Assembly (NCBI GenBank): GCA_017521325.1
Contig: JAFXCV010000036.1
Span: 1-64,000, forward strand
Origin: Oscillospiraceae bacterium
Lineage (GTDB): Bacteria; Bacillota; Clostridia; Oscillospirales; Ruminococcaceae
Direction: 5' to 3'
DNA: 64,000 bases
Both the position numbers and the translations under genes were made by a program. Within the stretch, counting starts at the first letter, position 1. The number at the start of each line of letters is the position of its first letter. The notes beneath the pieces were generated by a model, which was not told the origin of the DNA, searched no databases, and worked only from the letters and a program-made list of their open reading frames with translations. Shown here in pieces: positions 34,513 to 42,941 of this stretch.

Positions 34513-35547
34513 TCAACAAAGGATAACGCCCTCATCGGATTCAACCAGCTCGCCGAGAATGTATGCGTCCTCGCCTGCTGCTCTGAGGATCTCAACCGCA
34601 CGATCTGCGTCTTCCTTGGCAACGGAAACGATCATACCAACACCCATATTGAAGGTGTTGAACATATCACGTTCCGGAATATGACCGGTTCTTGCAAGCA
34701 GTTCAAAAATCGGGAGAACCTGAATATTGCTCTTCTCAATCTTCGCACTCAGACCCTTGGGCAGGGATCTCGGAATATTCTCGTAGAAGCCGCCGCCTGT
34801 AATATGAGAAACAGCCTTGACAGTTACGGATTCCATCAGCTTGAGGACGGACTTCACATAAATCTTTGTAGGTGTCAGCAGACACTCGCCGAGTGTCATA
34901 CCAAGTTCATCAAAATAGGTCATCAGATTTGCCTGGTTTACATCAAATACCTTACGAACGAGGGAGAAGCCGTTGGAATGCACACCGCTGGACTTCAGAG
35001 CAATCAGTACATCGCCTGCCTTCTGAGTATCGGGATTGACAATCTTCTTCTTATCCACAACACCTACAGAGAAGCCTGCAAGGTCGTATTCGTCAATGGG
35101 ATAAAAACCGGGCATTTCTGCGGTTTCGCCGCCAATAAGTGCGCATCCGGACTGTACGCAGCCATCTGCGATACCCGAAACAATGGTTGCTACCTTATCG
35201 GGATAGTTCTTGCCAACTGCAATATAGTCGAGGAAGAACAGGGGCTTTGCACCGCAGCAGATGATGTCGTTAACACACATTGCCACGCAGTCGATACCTA
35301 CAGTATCATGCTTATCAAGCAGGAATGCGATCTTCAGCTTAGTGCCGACGCCATCGGTACCGGAAACAAAAACGGGCTTTTCAATTCCTGTCAGATCCGG
35401 TTCAAACAGACCGCCAAAACCACCAATACCGGAAAGTACACCGGGAGTGTTGGTCTTTGCAATATGCTCACGCATGAGCTTGACTGCTTCATAACCGGCA
35501 GTCACATCAACGCCGGCTTCCTTGTAGCTTTCAGAAAAACTTTTCAT
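34513..35547 (-). CDS. purM: Phosphoribosylformylglycinamidine cyclo-ligase (AIR synthetase)
   Basis: 344 aa from ATG at 35547 with AGGAGG 6 nt upstream. It closes FGAM to AIR using [43 protein letters not shown] and [13 protein letters not shown] are the family signatures. Normal length. Purine gene order here is purE-purF-like-purM-(DUF3592)-purN. Confidence 0.97.
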   Translation of the reverse strand: MKSFSESYKEAGVDVTAGYEAVKLMREHIAKTNTPGVLSGIGGFGGLFEPDLTGIEKPVFVSGTDGVGTKLKIAFLLDKHDTVGIDCVAMCVNDIICCGAKPLFFLDYIAVGKNYPDKVATIVSGIADGCVQSGCALIGGETAEMPGFYPIDEYDLAGFSVGVVDKKKIVNPDTQKAGDVLIALKSSGVHSNGFSLVRKVFDVNQANLMTYFDELGMTLGECLLTPTKIYVKSVLKLMESVTVKAVSHITGGGFYENIPRSLPKGLSAKIEKSNIQVLPIFELLARTGHIPERDMFNTFNMGVGMIVSVAKEDADRAVEILRAAGEDAYILGELVESDEGVILC

Positions 35548-35639
35548 GAGTAACCTCCTGTGATGCAGAGCATCCATTATATAATTTTATTAAATACCTC
35601 AAGGAATGAGAGAACAATTCCCTGAAGAAATGCTTTGAA

Positions 35640-37061
35640 TTATTCCTTACCCGACCAGCAGTAGGTGCAAAGATTGCATTCGGGCTTGCCGATCGCCTTC
35701 ACGGTACCGTTGAGCGACTGGAAATCCAGTGACGTCAGACGAAGCCGACGGCAAATTTCATCACGAAGTCGTGTTCCACGTTCGGTCGAGGAATCGCTGT
35801 ACTCCATAATATACTTGATGCCCTCTTCACCTTCAAATTCATTGATAATTTGTCGGGCAATCAGTTCAAGTTCCGAGTTGCTGCGTGAAAAATTCAGGTA
35901 CTTGCAGCCGAACATAATCGGCGGACAAGCCGAACGCATGTGTACTTCCTTAGCGCCGTTTTCGTAGAGGAATTCGACGGTTTCACGCATCTGCGTGCCT
36001 CTGACAATGCTGTCATCCACAAGCAGAAGCTTTTTTCCCTCAATCAGTTCATGAACCGGAATCAGCTTCATTCTTGCAACATGGTTTCGCATCGTTTGAT
36101 TACGGGGCATAAAGCTTCTCGGCCATGTGGGGGTGTACTTAATGAAGGGACGTGCAAACGGAATTCCGCTGCGGTTTGCATATCCGATCGCATGAGGAAT
36201 ACCGGAATCCGGAACACCGCAGATATAATCTACATCCGGAACACGTCCTGCAGCGATATCATTTTCTGCCATGATCTCGCCGTTTCTGGTACGCATAGTC
36301 TCAACCGTCACACCCTCATACACGGCATTGGGATATCCATAATATGTCCACATGAAGGAGCATATTTTCAGATCACCATTACCGGGCTTAAGAACCTCGC
36401 AGTAATTTGGTGTGATTTTAATAATTTCACCAGGCTCCATTTCACGGTAAATTTCATAACCGAGTTTCTGGAATGCAAAAGACTCCAAGGAAAGGCAGTA
36501 TCCGTCACTGCGTTTGCCGATTACGATCGGCAGTCTGCCTCGTTTATCCCTTGCTGCAATAATGCCATCCTCTGTCAGGATCATCAGGGACATGGACCCC
36601 TCAATTTTATCCTGTGCATAGCAGATTCCCTCTGTAAATGTAGATTTCTGTGCGATCAATGCAGCAATCAGGTCACCGGAATTGATTTTGCCGCTGCTCA
36701 TTGCTTCAAAATTCGCACAACCACCCTCAAGCAGTTCATCGACAAGCTGTGCGGCATTACGAATAATACCAATATTGCTGATCGCATACAGTCCCAGCTT
36801 TGATCTTACGAGAATCGGCTGGGGATCGGCATCGCTGATACAGCCGATGCAGAGCTTACCTCGCATTCCGACAACATCGTTTTCAAACTTGGTTCTGAAC
36901 GGAGAATTTTCAATGCTGTGAATATTCCGCTGGAATCCAAGATCTGCGGAATAAGAAGTCATACCGCCTCTGCGGGTACCGAGATGTGAATGGTAATCCG
37001 TTCCGAAAAAGACATCCATAATGCAGTCATTTCGGGATGCAACTCCGAAAAATCCACCCAT
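35640..37061 (-). CDS. purF: PurF-family amidophosphoribosyltransferase lacking the N-terminal cysteine nucleophile
   Basis: 473 aa. The PRTase domain carries the PRPP loop LLVDDSIVRGTQMRE, and the N-terminal half has the NTN glutaminase fold (YHSHLGTRRGG, GMRGKLCIGCISD). Canonical PurF begins with Met then Cys, the cysteine becoming the glutaminase nucleophile; here the sequence is MGGFFGV, glycine in that position. The start is supported by a GGTGAG site 8 nt upstream, with no in-frame alternative bearing Cys. The C-terminus has CNLCTYC, a possible metal site. I recall similar MGGFFG-type homologues in gut anaerobes. It may use free ammonia, or have a different role. Located between purE and purM. 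Confidence 0.85.
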   Translation of the reverse strand: MGGFFGVASRNDCIMDVFFGTDYHSHLGTRRGGMTSYSADLGFQRNIHSIENSPFRTKFENDVVGMRGKLCIGCISDADPQPILVRSKLGLYAISNIGIIRNAAQLVDELLEGGCANFEAMSSGKINSGDLIAALIAQKSTFTEGICYAQDKIEGSMSLMILTEDGIIAARDKRGRLPIVIGKRSDGYCLSLESFAFQKLGYEIYREMEPGEIIKITPNYCEVLKPGNGDLKICSFMWTYYGYPNAVYEGVTVETMRTRNGEIMAENDIAAGRVPDVDYICGVPDSGIPHAIGYANRSGIPFARPFIKYTPTWPRSFMPRNQTMRNHVARMKLIPVHELIEGKKLLLVDDSIVRGTQMRETVEFLYENGAKEVHMRSACPPIMFGCKYLNFSRSNSELELIARQIINEFEGEEGIKYIMEYSDSSTERGTRLRDEICRRLRLTSLDFQSLNGTVKAIGKPECNLCTYCWSGKE

Positions 37062-37107
37062 ATTAGTTTCTCACCATCCTGTTATTTGACATGTTATTTC
37101 ACTCTTA

Positions 37108-37608
37108 TTACAGAGCTTTTACCATTTCTGCAAGTGCAGCATCCTTTTTTCTGACGCCTTCTGCCATATCATCCTTCATCTTCTGCAGTGCCTGTGCAAG
37201 CTGTGCATCGGACAGCGCAAGTATCTGAACCGCAAGAATTCCGGCATTTGCAGCATTATTGATACCGACAGTTGCTACCGGAACTCCGGGGGGCATCTGA
37301 ACGGTTGCAAGCAATGCATCCATACCGTCAAGTGCAGTGGATTTGATCGGGATACCGATTACCGGGAGTGTTGTATGTGCAGCGAGTACACCGCCGAGAT
37401 GTGCAGCCATTCCAGCCGCCGCAATGATGACACCAAAACCATTTGCAGCCGCATTCTTTGAAAATTCAGCCGCCTCATCAGGAGTACGATGTGCAGACAT
37501 AACATGCACTTCATAAGGAACTCCAAAGGATTTCAGCTTTTCGACAGCAGCCTTGACAACAGGAAAATCACTGTCACTACCCATAATTACTGCCACTTTT
37601 TTTGACAT
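37108..37608 (-). CDS. purE: N5-CAIR mutase (class I PurE)
   Basis: 166 aa from ATG at 37608 (GAGGCG upstream). GSDSDFP at the N-terminus, SAHRTPDEA, and AAAGMAAHLGGVLAAHTTLPVIG identify PurE; the active-site histidine is in SAHRTP. It converts N5-CAIR to CAIR. First gene of the purine cluster; the partner PurK and the genes purB, purC, purL/Q/S are not in the window. The 145-nt upstream region shows only a weak promoter (TGTAAA-17-TATAAC); I see no purine riboswitch. Confidence 0.95.
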   Translation of the reverse strand: MSKKVAVIMGSDSDFPVVKAAVEKLKSFGVPYEVHVMSAHRTPDEAAEFSKNAAANGFGVIIAAAGMAAHLGGVLAAHTTLPVIGIPIKSTALDGMDALLATVQMPPGVPVATVGINNAANAGILAVQILALSDAQLAQALQKMKDDMAEGVRKKDAALAEMVKAL

Positions 37609-37753
37609 AAGACGCCTCATTTCTCCGTGCGGATCATTTCACTGCAGCTGGTTGCACGGTGATCATACTGCAGAGTGTTATATTCTGAAAATGTCCTCAT
37701 TTACATATCAAATGGGATATTTTCACATCACTGCTGACGCAGTAATTTACAAA

Positions 37754-38800
37754 TCAGGGAACAGGCTGATATGCCTGTGTGTGCTGATAATCGAGATTCA
37801 TGGAGGTCAGTATCAGCTGATTGGAAGCATTTTTCTTGAAATAGAGCTTTACCTGTGCAGTGCCTTCAAGATCATTGTTCTCAACAGGTTGAATTTCCGT
37901 TTCGGGATCAACTGTTTCCTCCTGTCCTTCCGGATCCTTATGATAACGGATTGTAAAGGAGAATTTATAGATCGTTTCTTCTCCACGATCTGCCATAAAG
38001 GAAAAATCCGTGACCTCATCGAAAAGCATATTTTTGAAAAGATCGCTTTTTCGCAGACCACCAAAATATTCGGTCGAGGAAATAGCAGACAGGTTTTCAA
38101 AATTATTATGAATCAGCATGTCCATATATGAGGATACGCTCGAATTGATGCGTACATAGTCCTCAGGGCGCAGTGTGGAAAGATAGATGCGGTTGGTAAT
38201 ACTCCAAGTAAGCATCTGATTGCCGATAGGACATGTCATCTCTGCTTTTCGGAAAATCGGAGTTTCACCAGCGATATAGTAGCTGAAACGGCTGTTTTCT
38301 TTTTTTAGCAGGAGAAGGTCATTCTTATACTCCACATTTTCCCAGCTGTTCTGAAACATAGGCTCGAATTTTTCATTGTAGACAATGCAGCTCTCATCCT
38401 CTGCGACTGTGCCGATGTAGTAACGATCCGCTACACACTCCATCGAATGAAATACAATTGGAAAAATAATATTCTCCTCAAAATCCACGCCGCCGATCAG
38501 CACTTTATCCTGAATTCTTCTCGAAACCAATGCCATGCGATCGGTCACTGTCAGAATCTCCATCCATTCAGGTTCAATGATCACCGCACCTTCGCTGTCG
38601 AGCAGACCGTGATACCCGTTTTTACTTTCAAATACCTGCATGCCGTTGTCAAAACTTTTGATGATCGAAGCTATGTTTTCCTGTTCTTCAGTATCATAGG
38701 TATCTTTGGTAGCATCAAAGTAAAATCTTGTCAGACCCGTACAGAGTATAATGATAGCAATAAAAAGAAGGGAAACGAGAAATTTCGCTTGATTACTCAC
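37754..38800 (-). CDS. Membrane-anchored protein with WG-like beta repeat
   Basis: 348 aa. One N-terminal membrane helix (~7-25) and an extracytoplasmic domain. GYHGLLDSEGAVIIEPEWMEI resembles a WG beta-repeat unit. The remainder is not recognised; residues ~300-330 form a low-complexity acidic linker (ETVDPETEIQPVENN). It starts 12 nt after the glycosyltransferase, suggesting a joint role at the cell surface. Confidence 0.65.
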   Translation of the reverse strand: MSNQAKFLVSLLFIAIIILCTGLTRFYFDATKDTYDTEEQENIASIIKSFDNGMQVFESKNGYHGLLDSEGAVIIEPEWMEILTVTDRMALVSRRIQDKVLIGGVDFEENIIFPIVFHSMECVADRYYIGTVAEDESCIVYNEKFEPMFQNSWENVEYKNDLLLLKKENSRFSYYIAGETPIFRKAEMTCPIGNQMLTWSITNRIYLSTLRPEDYVRINSSVSSYMDMLIHNNFENLSAISSTEYFGGLRKSDLFKNMLFDEVTDFSFMADRGEETIYKFSFTIRYHKDPEGQEETVDPETEIQPVENNDLEGTAQVKLYFKKNASNQLILTSMNLDYQHTQAYQPVP

Positions 38801-38812
38801 ATTCTTCCTCCA

Positions 38813-39784
38813 TCAGCTGTTGTGCTTGTTACGGTTTCGATAGATTTCCTCATTCTCCCGCATCAGATAAATCGGACGCTGCTTACATTCAAGATAGGTT
38901 TTGGAAAGGTACTGCCCAAGAATACCGATGCAGAAAAGCTGCAGACCGCCGAGCAGGAAAATCACACACATGATCGTTGGGAAGCCTGCAACCGGCTCTC
39001 CGAACACAAGCGTTTTTACAATAATCACAATGCACATGATGAAAGCAACCAGACAGCTGAAAATGCCCAGAAGCGAGGCAAGTGCAAGCGGTGCGGTGGA
39101 AAATGCGAAAATGCCTTCAAGCGAATAACGGAACAGTCCCCAGAAAGACCAAGCGGTCGTGCCGGCTGCACGCTCAACATTCTCATATTCGATATAGCGT
39201 ACCTTAAAGCCAACCCAGCTAAAAATACCTTTTGAAAAACGGTTGTATTCCTTCATAGAAAGAATACCGTCTACCATCTGTCTTGTCATGAAACGGAAAT
39301 CCTGTGCACCGTCAACGATCTCTGTATGAGAGATCTTATTCATAAGCTTATAGAACGTGCGTGCAAAGGCAGAACGGATCTTGGACTCACCTTTACGACT
39401 GATTCTTCTTGTCGTTGCACAGTCATATTCGCCGTCCTTGACATAGTTATACATCTGCGGCAAGAATGCGGGCGGATGCTGGAGGTCAGCGTCCATGACA
39501 ACAACATAATCACCCTTGCAATTTTCAAGTCCGGCATACATGCCTGCTTCCTTGCCGAAATTTCTCGAAAAGGAAATAAAACGCACCTTTTCATCATGCA
39601 GTGACATTTCCCGCAGAATTTGAAGCGTTTTATCCTTGGAACCGTCATCAATAAACAAAAGCTCAAACGTCAGATGAGAATGCTCGTCCTTCATCTGCTG
39701 CATGACCTTCTGGATTTCTTCATAAAACAGCGGAAGCACCGCTTCCTCATTGTAACATGGAACAATGATTGACAACAAACTCAT
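38813..39784 (-). CDS. Family 2 glycosyltransferase, GtrB/undecaprenyl-phosphate type
   Basis: 323 aa from ATG at 39784 with GGAGG upstream. GT-A domain ~1-215: LSIIVPCYNEE, FIDDGSKDKT, the metal-binding VVMDADLQHPP, and GAQDFRFM. Two C-terminal membrane helices ~230-255 and ~265-290 end in GQYLSKTYLECKQRPIYL. This layout matches GtrB/Csb-type enzymes that load a sugar on undecaprenyl phosphate at the inner face of the membrane. Donor sugar unknown. Co-transcribed with the WG-like protein. Confidence 0.88.
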   Translation of the reverse strand: MSLLSIIVPCYNEEAVLPLFYEEIQKVMQQMKDEHSHLTFELLFIDDGSKDKTLQILREMSLHDEKVRFISFSRNFGKEAGMYAGLENCKGDYVVVMDADLQHPPAFLPQMYNYVKDGEYDCATTRRISRKGESKIRSAFARTFYKLMNKISHTEIVDGAQDFRFMTRQMVDGILSMKEYNRFSKGIFSWVGFKVRYIEYENVERAAGTTAWSFWGLFRYSLEGIFAFSTAPLALASLLGIFSCLVAFIMCIVIIVKTLVFGEPVAGFPTIMCVIFLLGGLQLFCIGILGQYLSKTYLECKQRPIYLMRENEEIYRNRNKHNS

Positions 39785-39820
39785 GAAAGAATCCTCCTTT
39801 GAACATACCAATACATTATT

Positions 39821-39849
39821 ATGATACTACATATTTGGAAATAATGCAA
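39821..39849 (-). promoter_or_regulatory. Promoter of the glycosyltransferase unit
   Basis: Minus strand TTGCAT (39844-39849), 17-nt spacer, TATCAT (39821-39826), about 37 nt before the gene start. Confidence 0.6.
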
Positions 39850-40007
39850 GAGGTTTTTCGCAAGTATTTCGGGAAATTTCCTCATGAGAATTTGTGTGAA
39901 CAGATTATGCCCAAATTTCGCCAATATTTTTTCAACAATTGTTTCGTGATATTTCACAAATTTCATTCGTTTGATTTGGTTTGTGCGATATTACGTTTAT
40001 TTTCGTA

Positions 40008-40409
40008 TTACAGCAAAGAAATGCGAATCATCGCTGTCTGTTCTTTCGCCTCTGCAAGACCGACAGAGCGATAAAAAGGAATTTTCCGATCGGGACAAAC
40101 AAGTATTTTTCGATAACAATCTCGATAATGTGCAAGCATCAGCTTTACGAGTGTTCTGCCGATTTCACGATGCTGCATCTGCGGATGCACCAAAAGATAC
40201 GGAAAATATACATTCATTCCCCCATCGGATACACCGGTCATCAGCCCTGCAAGCGGTACCTCCGGAGTATGCGCAGAGATTACAGTTTCGGAATTATGCA
40301 GCGCCTTGAAAAGTGCGTCTGGATAATTACCCGACTCCCAGTCAACTGCCAGAAATAATTCCTCTGCCTGTTTTTTTGTAAAGCTTTTGTCATAACGGTA
40401 GCTGATCAT
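40008..40409 (-). CDS. GNAT-family N-acetyltransferase
   Basis: 133 aa. Acetyl-CoA-binding motif A is visible as YLLVHPQMQHREIGRTLVKLML, with the Q/R-x-x-G-x-G/A loop in the form HREIGR, followed by a RKILVCPD strand and FYRSVGL. Substrate unknown. ATG at 40409 with GAGG 8 nt upstream. Short single-domain member, apparently a separate transcription unit downstream of the terminator at 40433-40460. Confidence 0.8.
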   Translation of the reverse strand: MISYRYDKSFTKKQAEELFLAVDWESGNYPDALFKALHNSETVISAHTPEVPLAGLMTGVSDGGMNVYFPYLLVHPQMQHREIGRTLVKLMLAHYRDCYRKILVCPDRKIPFYRSVGLAEAKEQTAMIRISLL

Positions 40410-40432
40410 ATTAAAAACCTCACAATATACAA

Positions 40433-40460
40433 ATTACCGCCCCACAAACAGGGCGGTAAT
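40433..40460 (-). terminator. Terminator/hairpin after mrp
   Basis: 10-bp stem ATTACCGCCC (40433-40442) with GGGCGGTAAT (40451-40460), 8-nt loop. The following minus-strand tract TTTGTATATTG is only partly T-rich, so termination may be incomplete and some readthrough into the GNAT gene is possible. Confidence 0.65.
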
Positions 40461-40500
40461 ATAGTATATCTTGATTCAGACTCTTCTATGCATCCTGCGG

Positions 40501-41325
40501 TTATTCTCCAAGAATCGTAGCAACCGCACAGTTAAGCTCGTCGCATTCATGCAGCTCAATGACACCGAGATCCACCTGCTTTGCAAGCTCGGGATTGAAC
40601 GGAATCTGTGCCAGCAGCGGAATTCCATATTCCTTTGCAACCTCAGCTGTGTGGCTTTCGCCGTATACATAAATTTTCTTGCCGCAGTCGGGACACACTG
40701 CATAGCTCATATTCTCTACAATACCGAGGATCGGGATATTCATCATATTTGCCATCTTGACAGCCTTCTGAACGATCATGGAAACAAGCTCTTGCGGAGA
40801 GGTTACAATGATAATGCCATCCACGGGAATGCTCTGGAAAACTGTCAGCGGAACATCGCCTGTTCCGGGGGGCATATCCACAAACAGGCAGTCAACGTCA
40901 TTCCAGATCACATCCGTCCAGAACTGCTTGACAACGCCTGCAATAACAGGACCTCTCCATACAACGGGATCGGTATCACTTTCGAGCATGAGGTTGACGG
41001 ACATAATGTCAATGCCCATTTTGGTTTTCACGGGAATCATTCCCATTTCTGTCGCAGCCACACGTTCCTTGATGCCGAATGCCTTCGGAATGGACGGACC
41101 TGTGATATCGGCGTCGAGGATGCCAGCGTGCTTGCCTGCACGCTGTACGCCAACTGCAAGCATGGAGGAAACGAGGGACTTGCCGACGCCGCCCTTACCG
41201 CTGACAATGCCGATTACTTTTCCGATTTTACTCAGTTCATTGGGTTTTTCCAGCAGACTCTGGGGTTCTTTTCTGGAGCTGCAGCTGCTTGCGCATGTGC
41301 TGCAATCATGTGTACATTCACTCAT
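40501..41325 (-). CDS. Mrp/NBP35-family Fe-S cluster carrier ATPase
   Basis: 274 aa. N-terminal cysteine cluster (CTHDCSTCASSC) and a deviant Walker A GKGGVGKS near residue 43, then DADITGPSIPKAFG, MPPGTGD, and a CPDCGKKI motif near 215. These belong to the ApbC/Mrp scaffold proteins that bind and hand over Fe-S clusters. Last gene of the radC-uvrB-uvrA-cls-mrp run, 73 nt after cls. A role in maturing Fe-S enzymes is inferred from the family. Confidence 0.92.
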   Translation of the reverse strand: MSECTHDCSTCASSCSSRKEPQSLLEKPNELSKIGKVIGIVSGKGGVGKSLVSSMLAVGVQRAGKHAGILDADITGPSIPKAFGIKERVAATEMGMIPVKTKMGIDIMSVNLMLESDTDPVVWRGPVIAGVVKQFWTDVIWNDVDCLFVDMPPGTGDVPLTVFQSIPVDGIIIVTSPQELVSMIVQKAVKMANMMNIPILGIVENMSYAVCPDCGKKIYVYGESHTAEVAKEYGIPLLAQIPFNPELAKQVDLGVIELHECDELNCAVATILGE

Positions 41326-41398
41326 AATTCAATACTTCCTTTCTATGATCACAACCGGAACGGGAAAAGTTCCGGAGGTGTTGACAAAATAATGCTGC

Positions 41399-42928
41399 TT
41401 ATAGCAGCGGTGCAAAGATGCGCAGCACCCAGCTGACGATTCTCTTATAAAGCGGCCGCGTGATGCAGTCATCTGTGGTGATTTCTATGGATTTGCGCAG
41501 TGTTTCATCGAAATCCTCACGCATTTCCTCGGCAATGCTGCAGCCGTACATGACAGCTGCACATTCAAAATGAAGATAAAGGCTGCGATAGTCGAGATTG
41601 ATGGTTCCGACTACGCATATTTCATCATCGGATACAAAATTTTTGGCATGGATAAATCCCGGAGTATACTCAAAGATTCGGACTCCCGATTCAAGCAGCT
41701 CACGATAATAGCTCCATGCGGTGCTGTAGGCATACCATTTATCGGGAATATGCGGAAGGAGCAATCTGACATCCACGCCTTTTTTTGCTGCAAGTCCGAG
41801 TGCCGTAATCATCTCATGATCAAGAATGAGATACGGCGTCATGATATAAACATAATTTTTTGCATTATTGATGATATCCATATAGACGCATTTTCCGACA
41901 TATTCCTTGTCAGTTGGAGAATCGCTGTAGGGCTGGATATACCCATCGAAATTCCCAGTTGGTCGACTCGGAGGACGATAGGAATTGATAGAACCCGTAC
42001 TCCTGCTGTCCATCTCCCAGAGCTGCAGGAACATGACGGTGAAACTCCACGCCGCATCCCCTCTGCATAGCATGCCGCCATCCTTCCAATGTCCGAAGCG
42101 TTCGATCCTGTTGATGTATTCATCCGCAAGATTGATGCCGCCCGTAAAAGCTGTATGACCGTCTATGACGAGAATCTTACGGTGATCCCTGTTATTTTGG
42201 GAGTTGGAAAGAAATGGCTTGAATCCGTTGAAAACCTTGCAGTGGATACCGAATTTTTCAAGCTCTTGAAAATACCTGTGCGGCATTTGCATTTGCGTTC
42301 CGAAGCCGTCATAAAACAGACGGACATCGACTCCTTCGGACGCTTTTTCTTTTAAAATCCGGAGCGTTTCGTTCCACATTTCGCCTTTGGCAATGATGAA
42401 GAACTCAAGAAAGATATAACGTTTCGCCTTCATAATCTCACGTTTCATAGCAGCAAACATCAGCTCGCCATCGGAGAAGTATTCCGAAAAGGAATTATGA
42501 TAGACGGGATATCCGCCATGCTGCAGAAGGTAATTTGCCAGATTGTAATGTCCTTTGCTGCATTCACAGAGTTGCTGCAGAACATAGGGATCCTGCGGCA
42601 GACTGGATTTGGATTCCTTGATTTTCTCGGAATAATTCTTTTTGAAAATTCGGTGTCCAAGATCTGTTTTAATCAGAACATAGGCAAGACCGCTGAACAA
42701 CGGAAAGACAAGCAATGCCATAATCCAAGGAAGTTTATAGGATGGGTTTTCCGATGTGTTGGTGATATACACAATTAGTACCGTGTCAAGCAACATCAGA
42801 AACAGATAGACAAACAGGAAATGCTCACTGAGCAGAAAGACTGTTGTCACCAGGAAAACAATCTGCACAAGAAGCAGGAGAATAATCAGAGAATTGCGGC
42901 TGAACAGGAATTTGATAAGCTTACGCAA
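41399..42928 (-). CDS. cls: Cardiolipin synthase (phospholipase D family)
   Basis: 509 aa from TTG at 42928, the codon with AGGAGG 8 nt upstream; the open frame continues into uvrA. Two N-terminal membrane helices (~10-55 region), then two HKD motifs: HRKILVIDGHTAFTGG and HAKNFVSDDEICVVGTINLD. It condenses two phosphatidylglycerols to cardiolipin and glycerol in the cytoplasmic membrane. Length fits the ~500-aa Cls family. It begins 13 nt after the uvrA stop. Confidence 0.93.
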   Translation of the reverse strand: MRKLIKFLFSRNSLIILLLLVQIVFLVTTVFLLSEHFLFVYLFLMLLDTVLIVYITNTSENPSYKLPWIMALLVFPLFSGLAYVLIKTDLGHRIFKKNYSEKIKESKSSLPQDPYVLQQLCECSKGHYNLANYLLQHGGYPVYHNSFSEYFSDGELMFAAMKREIMKAKRYIFLEFFIIAKGEMWNETLRILKEKASEGVDVRLFYDGFGTQMQMPHRYFQELEKFGIHCKVFNGFKPFLSNSQNNRDHRKILVIDGHTAFTGGINLADEYINRIERFGHWKDGGMLCRGDAAWSFTVMFLQLWEMDSRSTGSINSYRPPSRPTGNFDGYIQPYSDSPTDKEYVGKCVYMDIINNAKNYVYIMTPYLILDHEMITALGLAAKKGVDVRLLLPHIPDKWYAYSTAWSYYRELLESGVRIFEYTPGFIHAKNFVSDDEICVVGTINLDYRSLYLHFECAAVMYGCSIAEEMREDFDETLRKSIEITTDDCITRPLYKRIVSWVLRIFAPLL

Positions 42929-42941
42929 TTTCACCGCCTCC

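Noticed and set aside
37609..37753. Purine riboswitch or PurR box upstream of purE
   Set aside because: Neither a recognisable purine aptamer core nor paired PurBox sequences were found in the 145-nt leader; only a weak promoter.
41355..41375. Hairpin CCGGAAC/GTTCCGG between mrp and cls as a terminator
   Set aside because: Stem of 7 bp but no T tract on either side and genes are in the same direction; likely chance or a minor mRNA structure.
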